DNA of 64,000 bases. It comes from Mytilinidion resinicola. Taxonomy: Eukaryota; Ascomycota; Dothideomycetes; Mytilinidiales; Mytilinidiaceae. Location: contig NW_022985447.1 of NCBI RefSeq assembly GCF_010093595.1, positions 1,343,523-1,407,522 on the forward strand, read 5' to 3'. This document shows, piece after piece, positions 55,549 through 64,000 of the stretch. Under the pieces are notes generated by a model. It was not told the DNA's origin and searched no databases. It saw only the letters and a program-made list of their open reading frames with translations. Each line of letters starts with the position of its first letter. Positions within the stretch are counted from its first letter, which is position 1. The position numbers were made by a program, and so were the translations under genes.

Positions 55549-56064
55549 TTTGGATGATTGAGGTGGGAGGGGCTTGGAGTAGATTCAAGGTATGGAAGGT
55601 GCGTCTATGATGTCGTTGTGGATGTTTGATTGATGGTGGTGGTCGAAGGAACGCGAGTGTTGAGGATTGTTCTGAAGCTTGAGAGGTTCAATCGTAATGG
55701 ATTTAGATGAGATAAGTTCTCGATGTCAAGAAGAACGTGGATTGCTTTGAGAAGTCTAAAGGCATATGTTTCGACCTATATGTATATTCTTCAATTGAGA
55801 TATTCAAGTGGTACGCTGACTGTCGATCCAACCAATCACGCACAGCTTGCTGTATCGGGGATAGCGTGAAGTAGGCATTAGCCATCAGCCATGCAGGGTC
55901 TTCCGTTCCAACACGAACCACCATCTTCGCTCCTTTAGTCGTTTGCGGAATGGACTTCGCAGTGGCTTCGCAATACATTCCTCATCTATGCAAGCCAGCA
56001 ATAGGTCAGGCTAGCGGTCGACCTCCGCTGCTCCCGAGATTGTCTCTAGTCGTCCGAGTTGGAG
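55549..56064. other. intergenic region
   Basis: A 91-codon minus-strand ORF (55703-55978) has no recognised domain. Otherwise nothing seen. Confidence 0.35.
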
Positions 56065-57240
56065 ATGGTGTATCGTGGTAAGCCTTCAAAGGGCTGCGCT
56101 ATTTGTAGGAATAGGAAGAAAAAGGTATCTGCACCTTGAAATAGTCCGTCTACTACATTGTTAAGCCTTACCAGTGGGACCAAGCTGTCCCAGAATGCGG
56201 TCAGTTCGTGTCTCAAAAAAGACCATGCCCTGGGTACCGAAACCAATTAGATCTCTGCTTTGTAGATCAGAGTTCTCAGGTCGCTGAAAAGGTGCGGAAG
56301 GCGAGCCCACTAAATGTTACCATTATCCGCTCGTCTCCGACAGAGAGTGCAATCACTGCAAATGGGTTGATGTCACGCTCCTTTTTCCGATTGAAGGAGT
56401 GGAGCTATCCCGATGCTTTCGAAACATTCACGCAAATTCCTTATCATCTTTCTCAATCATTGGACCAGCTGGCGCTAAACCTTTTTATGACCAACTATGT
56501 CGGACGTGACGCGACCCAGTATCAATTCGACTACCTCCCGGACTTCTATCAGCAGCCAGGACTCGATAAGAATTTCAGCTTAAGCATAGTGGCTGTTGGC
56601 TTAGCGGGTTTTGCTGCCGTCAATAACGTCCCAGTACTAGTCCACAAAGCTCGCATGAAGTATTCATCCGCGATTCGAGCGGTCAATTTGGCTTTGGCAT
56701 CTCCGGATACTGCTAAAAAGGACTCAACGCTCGTTTCAGTCATGCTTTTAGGCATGTTCGAAATCATCATATCGCCAAGTCAACAATCGCTGGAGATACT
56801 AATGAAGCACTTGAATGGAGCTGTCGAGCTAGCCAAGCTCTGATCTAAGGAGCAGTTCAAGACGGATCTCGGGAGACGCTTATTTCACAGTCTGAGCCTC
56901 AACGTTGTGGTAAACGCTTTCCTTCAGAACAATCCGATACCGGGTGATTTCATCAGCTGGAGGCAGTATATGCCAGACCTTCACAATCCGGGCAGGCCAG
57001 AGCACGGGCTTCTCGACATTATGATTCGCTGGGTCGACCTCATGCGGGATGTCGATTCAGGGTTTTTCACCACCACCGCAGATATTATAGAGAAATGCCT
57101 TTATTTGGACCATGATATGCAAAGCTTCGCTGAGAGGATGCTGCAATCGTGGCAATGCCTTGTTGCATTCGCAGGTGCCGATCCTGAGCTGGTGTACGAA
57201 GGCTACTATTACCTCTACCGTGGAAGCACAAGCTTATATT
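56065..57240 (+). pseudogene. Zn2Cys6 transcription factor, decayed
   Basis: Starts MVYRGKPSKGCAICRNRKKK, the typical opening of a fungal Zn2Cys6 cluster, followed by an intron at 56125-56174 in the position usual for this family. Exon 2 reads WDQAVPECGQFVSQKRPCPG, where the family has Cys in place of the Trp and of the Phe: two of six zinc ligands are lost. The fungal-specific middle region then runs open (EWSYPDAFETFTQIPYHLSQ and on) to an in-frame TGA at 56841-56843, after which the same frame continues in family style (KEQFKTDLGRRLFHSLSLNV ... VYEGYYYLYR) to 57240. Sequence after that is too degraded to follow. The stop is one C-to-T change from an Arg codon (CGA). Confidence 0.8.
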
Positions 57241-57638
57241 GACTCGAGCTATTCAAGGACTCCATGTTACAACTTCCTTCTCCAAGAAGCTGTTGGCCCT
57301 AGTTGAAACATTCAAGTCGCTTCTTCTACGACGTGCTTCCGACATCTGCGATACAGGTCCCCAAGTAGCCAGCTACGCCTCCAACGATTGATCTCAACAT
57401 CCCCACCTCAATCCCATTAGCGCCCCAGACTACCGTCGAATCGAACATCATAGACCCGGAAGAACATCGCGTCTCTCGTCACTTCTTGGCTCTATGGGCT
57501 AGCTACGCCTCTCTCAAAACTGAAAGTGCCAACAAGGGACTCCAGGCTTCCCCAAGACAATTCCCCACTCGAACTCTGGAATTTGATCTGTTTATTCCCC
57601 ATAGTAGTTTCTTTCTCTTTGAAACGTTGCCAGTCACG

Positions 57639-58678
57639 TTAAGTGTCTTCATCATCTTCATCATCATCATCGCTCTCATTCTCACTATCGGCAAAGTCCC
57701 GACCAAACAAGTCTACTTCACCTTCATACGCGTCCTGGCTTTCGGGGTCCCAGAGCAGGAACTTCTCACCACCACGCCACTCCGATTCCGGCTTCGTCGA
57801 CATGCGCCCGAGCCAGCGATACACGCACTTGACGTCGGTGAAGAAGACAACGCGTTTGCCGTCGTTCAGTCGGTTCAAGCACTACCAGAACGTCCTCGCA
57901 CCCATAACGCTCCAGCATCTGCCTTGGCAATGCCTGCGGCGCCAGCCTCGCAGCCAACTCTTACCGTGTTTTCCGAGTTCTGCCATACGTTGAGGTGGAC
58001 GCTCTCTGACAAGTAGGTCCATGTCGAAATGACAATGCCGTGCTCCCGCAGCTCGTCCACCTTTGCAAGAGCCTCCTTGTTCTCACGCACCCATCGCTCG
58101 AATGGTTTGCGGACGTCATAGCCCTGAACGATAACGTCACCGTCGCACATGAGCACCGCCCCAAAGTCGGCCTTAGTGCTATACTCGGTCACGACACCAA
58201 CGGATGCCGGTAACCCGAAACTTGACCCGTCGACGCTAGCGCTGAGATTCGTGCTTTTCTCCGCGACGGCACTGCTTGGGCGAGGGTCCCAGTGCGCCAC
58301 GTCGGGCGATCGAAGTCGTGGCGCTACGAAAGGTTTGCAGTCGAGGGCCGCAGCCTCAGCCGCGTTGGTGATATCTAATACCGGGTGCCATCGACAGTGC
58401 GTCGAAGTAGCCCAACGTTCCCGGGCGCAGGCGATCGAACGGCTCGGGCTCGTAGAGGGCGTAGCCGAGATCGTGCATTTTCATCGCGTTGCGGTACTGA
58501 TCGCGGAGCCCCATTCTGATGGCGTACTTGCGGATGGCTCAGCCTCGCGAGGCATATCGACCTCTCCGGTTGTAACATATCCAGACAGAATGGGCCGTTC
58601 GTACACAAATTAGTCGTTCAGCTGCTGTCAGAACATTGTGGCTGAGGCCAGGTCACCTTACTGGACATCGATCAGCCC
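57639..58678 (-). pseudogene. fungal protein of unknown function, multiply frameshifted
   Basis: Read 5' to 3' on the minus strand the conserved pieces are YERPILSGYVTTGEVDMP, IRKYAIRMGLRDQYRNAMKM with YALYEPEPFDRLRPGTLGYF, then DITNAAEAAALDCKPF, VGVVTEYSTKADFGAVLMCD, HGIVISTWTYLSESVHLNVW and KRVVFFTDVKCVYRWLGRMS, ending in an acidic tail. They lie in order but in different frames; I count at least three single-base shifts (near 58,545, 58,378 and 57,885) plus a TAG near 57,890. I recall this domain order from a filamentous-fungal family without assigned function. The 5' boundary is approximate. Confidence 0.6.
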
Positions 58679-58913
58679 CATGCATTATTGGCGCTGCAGG
58701 GTGGGCGGCATCCTGGCCATGTCTGTGAAGATGCCTCGCCAGTTCGCCTCCCCATGTTGATATTGTACTCTGGGCATGCGGCTCTGGTCGAGAGCCCCGC
58801 GTCTCGACATTACTGGTCAGATGTATGGAATATTGCTGGACCTTCGTCTCTATCCGAACACTGGTGACATCGCACCGTTTCGAACTCGGGATTTACATAC
58901 GTTGTGAGCTGGA

Positions 58914-60089
58914 ATGAGCCAAGAGACCAATGATGCGGCGGGGTCTTACACCAAGGCTGGGGCCTTGATGATCTGCTGGAAACCCGGGGACAAAACACTG
59001 GAGAGGTTCAAGACTCAGCGAGACAAGCTCGGCGATGAGCTAGAGGGATTTAACTTTGGCGTGCAGAAATTCAAGATCGACTCCACGAAGCCTTTTCGAG
59101 CTGTTTTCCAACGACTGCATGAATTCCTGAGGCACGATGATCGAGAGACGCTGCTGGTTGTGTATTATGGCCGGCACGGCGAGAAGAACGAGGATAACCA
59201 GCTCGTCTGGCTTCGGTAAGCATGACCCAGAGCCCATCTTAGCTTCATTGCAGCAGACTGACGACAGCTACTCCTCGTAATGATGCGCCAATGTCGTCCA
59301 AGAACCTCCGAGGGATCCCGCAAGTCAATTGGAGCGCTCAGCAAGCACTGTTCTTACACAAATGTGACTCGCCTGTCATATTTATGCTGGGCTGCTGTTA
59401 CGCCGGTGCATCAGTGCATCGTGAGCAGAGTTCTAGCACCGTCGTAGCGCTCGTCGTGACGGGCTTCCACAGCGTGGCTCCCATGCGCGGCAGTGACAGC
59501 TTCACAACCTTTCTAACCAAGGCCCTCAAACAAATGCGAGAGAACCAGGAAGCCGTCGACATCAGCTACCTCAAAACGATGATTTCGGACATACTGAACA
59601 GTTCAAATGCGCTCGGTGAAAGGGGCACCGATAGGCGCGTGACGCCTGATTACTTTCCCTTTTTCAACGACCCGAAAAGAGCCATCACCTTGAGAGTCTT
59701 GCCCGTGCCAGGCGACCATGGAAGCCCAAAAGTTGTCCCGATCGCAGCGGTAGAGCGCAAGGCGGAGCCATCACCTCAGTCGGTGCCCCAGACACCTGTG
59801 AGAAACGGGGCTCGCAATCCTCCACCTGCACCAACCCCTAAATCGACACCACCTCGAACTCCAAGGTAGGCCATATTCCCGCCAATGGGGGAGCCACTGC
59901 CTTCAATAGTGCCAACTTTAACTTCGTTTTAGGTCGTCGATAGGCCTGCGCAAAAGTGCGCGAGCAACACAATCACTATCTCCATCGGATCGCGCCTTCG
60001 AACGCCGAAAACTGCTCCAACTTCAGCAAGGGTACATATTTCGATCCAACCCAATACAATCTGGGACTGGGCGTTGGTCTATCACGTGA
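58914..60089 (+). CDS. caspase-like (clan CD, peptidase C14-type) protein, ~356 aa
   Basis: Exons 58914-59215, 59254 (or 59257)-59865, 59933-60089; ~356 residues. The first part leads to LLVVYYGRHGEKNEDNQLVW, with the catalytic His (about residue 88) in a YYGRHG version of the usual YGGHG. The second exon carries VIFMLGCCYAGASVHR with the catalytic Cys (about 148/149), in place of the usual DCCxAA. The domain then continues to KRAITLRVLPVP, followed by a Pro/Thr-rich tail and a basic end. Clan CD fungal proteins of this kind are thought to act in regulated cell death and self-recognition. The first intron would be only 38-41 nt, short for this genome, so the gene may be damaged there. The HET-domain gene starts 18 nt after the stop. 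Confidence 0.65.
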
Positions 60090-60107
60090 TTAATTCCTGA
60101 ATAGAAC

Positions 60108-62061
60108 ATGGCAGGATACCCCACCCCTAAGTCCGCCTTTGGACGTGTATCGCTACTCACAGCTTCAAGAAACACAAAACGGCTGCTAGGTATCTACCCT
60201 GCATACAACTTAGAAGAGCAGTTGAACTGCTTTATTGAGAATCGAGTCCTGCGTCGAGACACAGAGAATGAGTACACGGCCCTTAGCTGGCGCCTAGAGG
60301 AAGCATTTCCAGATTCTCCTCGAAAGACCTCATTGCTTCCCGACCCAGAATGGAACAATGAGATTCTCGTTACAGAAGGCAATCGCAGAACTTCGCTGGC
60401 GGTTCATCCAACTCTTCAACAGGCTCTGAGGCAGCTCCGACGACCCGGCGATACCATTGTCGTGTGGGTGACCAGCTTTGTATCAACTGGGTTGATGAGA
60501 AAGAGCCACAGGACCAAGGAGAGCTGATACCCGGCATCTTCCAACGCGCGTCTAAACTTGGAGAGGCCAGTGACGACAGCTACACAGCTATCGATTTCAT
60601 TCCAGACCTCCTCGACCTAACGTTAATCGACTTGCTCGTCAAGGAAGAAAGCATACCCGTCAAGTGGCAAGCACTGATTAACCTTATGAAACCGCCATAC
60701 TTTAGCCGCCGCTGGGTGTTTCTAGAATTGATGCTTGCCAAGCACGCAGTGCTATACTGCGGGGGCGCTCTCATTGACTGGGGCGAGTTTACCGACGCCG
60801 TAATCATCCTAGGCTCTCGCTACGATGATGTTCGTCTTCTAGTAAGAGCTGCTGTACCTTCAGAGTAAAGATCCCCAGTGCAATCTCTTCGGTCAGACCG
60901 CCTTCAACGCTAACCAGTAACTAGCCAAAGTAGCAAGCTAGACAGCTTGGTGGATCCTCGAAGTCTGGCAGCCTACTCCATTGTGGAGGCGTCGCGCGAG
61001 TACTTCCGACGACAAGGTGACGGGTCGAGCCTCGCCACTTGCAATCTTGAGGAGTTGGTCTCGCGGCTGCCGGCACTTCAGTCATGGCATCCTATAGCTG
61101 TTATCTACGCACTGCTACCCTTAGCTACCGACCGCCAGCTTTGGACGTATGAAGCAAGTGATAGCCCGCTCGAAGTATTCTAGCAGTTCGTCATGGACTG
61201 CACACAGGCTTCAAAGTCCCTCGACATCATTTGTCGACCTTGGGCGCCTAAAACCAAGGCCGGCTCAAGATTCCATTCCGAGTACGGCACATGGCCCAGG
61301 GCAGAGAAGCTGCCATCTTGGATCTGCCAGGTCAACCATCTCCCCTTTGGCGAGGACAGCAAGACAGGTCGCAAGAGCGGAGACCTCTTCATCGGCCATG
61401 CCAATTGGCCCTTCTATGCTGCAGCAGGTGGTTCTATCGCAACCCCCATTTTCGGAAAACTATCCAAGAGCGGCAAGCGAGAGCTCAACCGCTCAATGAC
61501 GGTCAACGGTTTTGTGGTAGGCGAGATTCAAGCTCTCGGCGGCCGCTCGCAGGACGGCACACTTCCTATAGAATGAATCGAGATGTTCAAGGGGCCGGAG
61601 GACGAACTTAGCGACAGCTTTGTACCCGATCACCTATGGCGCACGCTCGTGGCGGATCGTGGTCCAGATGGCACATTGGCACCGCTGTGGTATCACCAAG
61701 CTTGTTTGCACTGGTTCCAAGAATTCTATGGCAACGACATCACGAGAGCCTAATTCGCGACCGGCAGCACTCATCCATGGCGCTGCAGTTTATCCGGCGC
61801 GTGCGAAGCGTCATCTGGAACCGTACTCTCTTCACTACTACAGACGTCAAGGGTCGTAAGCTGTTTGGTCTTGGCCCGGCTGAAGCTAAGCCGGCCTACA
61901 AGATTTGCGCTTTGCATGGGTGTAGCGTCCCGGTTATCTTGGAGCCGGTGAAGGATTACTGGGAGTTGAAAGGGGAGTGCTTCATCTATGGCATCATGGA
62001 CGGCGAGGCAATGGAGATGATCGAATATACGTCCAAGACTCAGGAGTTTTTACTACTTTAA
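60108..62061 (+). pseudogene. HET-domain (heterokaryon incompatibility) protein, decayed
   Basis: Starts MAGYPTPKSAFGRV; HET-domain landmarks are YTALSWRLEE, LQQALRQLRRPGDTIVVW, DQLCINWVDEKEPQDQGELI and PYFSRRWVFLELMLAK. One base is missing near 60,467, between VVW and DQLCINW. A 69-nt intron (60865-60933) joins to LDSLVDPRSLAAYSIVEASR. In-frame stops follow at 61181-61183 (TAG, before QFVMDCTQASKSLDIICRPW) and 61574-61576 (TGA where the family has Trp, then IEMFKGPEDE). Another shift near 61,745 leads to SVIWNRTLFTTTD and GIMDGEAMEM, ending at 62061. HET proteins trigger cell death when unlike strains fuse. The gene is clearly no longer intact, but its full length can still be traced. Confidence 0.85.
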
Positions 62062-62420
62062 CTACAGAATACGTCATACCTTTATCCCTATCAAAGCAAA
62101 CCCGGACGATACACTGAGGTCTTTCTAGCAACTTCCAGAGCTTGTTCGGAGCTTGCTGTTATGCTGCTTTGTCACAGCGACGCAGAATACAAAGACATCT
62201 CCTTTATAATATTGCAAAGCGATGGCGTGTCGTTGCAAAACAATCTCATCCGCAAACCCCATCAACAATGGGCGCTCATATACTTATGCATTCCGCGGTA
62301 GGAATCAGGTCCGCTCCTGCCCTCATAACGCTTTGCAGCTTCCTGTGAGATGAGCCTTAAGATTTACCCCGTCTTTTCTCAAGCCTCGCAGCCTCACACT
62401 TTTACAGTAACACACACGAA

Positions 62421-63418
62421 TTGGTATTGTTCTGGGGCGGTCATTTTAGTATCAACGAGTTTCAAGAGCACCAAATGATTTACAGCGTCATGAGAGCTCT
62501 GCGGAAGGAGCGCCTTGATCAAATACATCTCCGGCGACGATCGCCTCGACTACGTGCAACCACTTCCACCAAGGCTTCCCGCCAGGCCCGCTACCCTCTC
62601 CGATCCCAGGAGCATCTCGAGCAGGCCTTAGACGCATTCAGATCCCAGCAGCTCGCCATCAACCCAAAAGAAGCAGAAACCGAGACACATGAAGGCTCGC
62701 TTGCCTCAGACATAGAAACAGACTCAATAGTCGCGGCCCCCAAGCCCTTCCCCTTCTTCGCCCTCCCCGCCGAACTCCGCAATCAAATCTACACCCACCT
62801 CGCCGCCACCGAAAACACCGTCACCGTCGCCATGTGCCGCTCCCGCATCTCCGCCGACTGGCACGCCGGCTACAAGCCCCTCCTCCCCAAGCCCCCAGCC
62901 CTGCTACAGGTCTGCGAGCAAGCCCGCACGGAGTACTTCCCTATCTGGGTCTCCCAGACTGAATTCACGCTCGGCCTCGCGTCCGACGACAGTATTGAGG
63001 TTGTGAGGATGTGGCTGGAGTGGATTCGCCCGTTCGCGGGTTGCCTCAATCAGATGAGCTTCATCCTACGCGGGGAGGCGTGGACGGATAGGCGGAGCGA
63101 TCTGCCTAAGCAAGCAGGGGTGGAGATAATGTATGAGAGGTAGGCGGAGTATTGGTTTAATTTTAAGGAAGGGGTAGCGGATGAGGATTTGATCTTTATG
63201 GATGGGGAGAAGTTGGTGTATTCGGCGCCGGAGGATAAGTCGAAGACTGTCAGCACAGAACGCGAGGCATTTAAGACTGCCGTCGAGGGTCTGCGGAAGA
63301 AACGTCAAGCGAGCACCCTTGTCGTGGGGGATATCAAGAAACTCGTGAATGCGCTGGTGAGCGATCATGGGAATTTGGTGGAGAAGCGCGTTCTGAGGAG
63401 GCGGTTTGGGCCGTGGTA
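62421..63418 (+). pseudogene. F-box/2EXR-like protein with one in-frame stop
   Basis: The frame is open from 62421 (a start at 62478, MIYSVMRALRKERLD, is also possible), with a basic N-terminus, then FPFFALPAELRNQIYTHLA, the F-box/2EXR-like signature of many fungal proteins, and LLQVCEQARTEYFPIWVSQT. A TAG at 63141-63143 interrupts it after GVEIMYER; the same frame then continues AEYWFNFKEGVADEDLIFMD to LRRRFGPW and a stop at 63418. TAG is one C-to-T change from CAG (Gln). No other disruption is seen, so this could be a recent null allele or a sequence error. Function unknown; the family is very large in filamentous fungi. Confidence 0.65.
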
Positions 63419-63639
63419 GGCGCACTGTCGAAGCGACTGGAGATATGAGTGTGGGAAGCCTGGAACTCGCGGAGTTCTTAGGCGCCTTGGTGTCGAGAAG
63501 GTCCACGGAATGGCTTTTCAACTTCATCGGCTCGCTTCTACCCTGCCTTAGCTTTGAAGCTGACGCTGCATTGGTGTTAGGGTACCTATATTCTATTCAT
63601 TGTTTTTTTATACTTACCGTTACTCTTTTATACCTTTCG

Positions 63640-63972
63640 TTTTCTAAGGGCATTGCATACCACGGGCCGGATGGACTCATGAAAAGCTCGCTGGCGTTTT
63701 CATTCGAAAAGCAACAAGCCCGGCTGTCCAAGCGAGCGAACCCCTATATGGCCTGATTCGAGAAGAAGCCTGTTCAGCAACTCAATTTCGATCCAGAGGA
63801 CTCAGAGTCCGAGGATATGTTTGTGGACGGCGACAAATCAGTAGTTTCAAGCTGGGAGGATGATGACGCAGAGAATATGGTTGTGGATTGCATCGACGTT
63901 GATGGTGAAGGCGAGGCGGACAAGACGTTGGAGAAGACCCAACCCGCTGAAACTGACCCCTACAGCCTCTAG
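63640..63972 (+). pseudogene. gene remnant at the right edge, acidic C-terminus
   Basis: After an intron-acceptor-like TTTTCTAAG near 63,650 the frame reads IAYHGPDGLMKSSLAFSFEK, QQARLSKRANPYMA, a TGA at 63754-63756, then FEKKPVQQLNFDPEDSESED and an acidic stretch to a stop at 63970-63972. The TGA is one C-to-T change from CGA (Arg). No family recognised and the 5' part is not traceable. Confidence 0.35.
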
Positions 63973-64000
63973 GTATACTACGGACTTCCACGAGCGCTGC

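Noticed and set aside
58914..60527. Single caspase-HET fusion protein
   Set aside because: I tried to join the caspase-like gene's last exon to the HET start by splicing; the donor near 60,031 is in the wrong phase for the HET frame, so no in-frame fusion could be built here.
1..64000. tRNA or rRNA genes
   Set aside because: I scanned by eye for T-loop (GGTTCRANTCC) and 5S-like words and found none that fold convincingly; a tRNAscan-SE run would be decisive.

Overview
The window reads as nuclear DNA of a filamentous ascomycete (Pezizomycotina; a Dothideomycete would fit, but I cannot fix the class from sequence alone). Supporting signs are monocistronic genes on both strands, short GT-AG introns of about 48-120 nt with CTAAC-like branch sites, and families typical of filamentous fungi: samB, a P4 flippase, GDA1, a 4EHP-like eIF4E, a STAND/ankyrin receptor, a HET-domain gene, a Zn2Cys6 regulator and a pogo/Fot1-type transposon end. 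Gene models below were joined by hand from splice signals, and the reading frame closes across each proposed exon set.

Layout. 0-0.5 kb: 3' end of a pogo-like transposon. 0.66-15.3 kb: conserved housekeeping block (PPPDE-thioredoxin-PUL protein, CorA-type transporter, samB, Dnf-type flippase). 16.7-21.8 kb: two tandem paralogous F-box-like genes separated by a six-copy ~180-bp tandem repeat. 22.3-25.6 kb: GDA1 nucleoside diphosphatase converging on a frameshifted FAD monooxygenase. 25.9-30.3 kb: repeat-rich DNA holding an EF-hand-like gene and a large inverted repeat. 30.7-33.7 kb: STAND NTPase with a uniform ankyrin array. 35.3-36.3 kb: broken sulfotransferase-like gene. 39.6-51.9 kb: second conserved block (MFS transporter, OBAP/DUF1264 protein, a gene cut by an assembly gap, 4EHP-like eIF4E, C2H2 factor, unknown 335-residue protein). 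53.6-54.0 kb: small Cys-rich protein. 56-64 kb: a run of decayed accessory genes (Zn2Cys6 regulator, unknown fungal family, caspase-like protein, HET protein, F-box/2EXR-like protein), nearly all with stops or frameshifts.

Two themes stand out. First, several non-genic stretches (18.4-19.5, 26.1-26.4, 27.0-27.4, 29.4-30.0 and 47.1-47.7 kb) carry degenerate tandem repeats whose unit is always about 150-200 bp, close to a fungal nucleosome repeat. Second, the accessory part holds parts of fungal self/non-self and regulated cell death machinery: an intact-looking STAND/ankyrin receptor and, 25 kb away, a caspase-like gene whose stop lies 18 nt before the start of a decayed HET gene. Several frameshifts fall at homopolymers, so some 'pseudogenes' may be assembly errors; the clustered in-frame stops at 56-64 kb are harder to dismiss that way.
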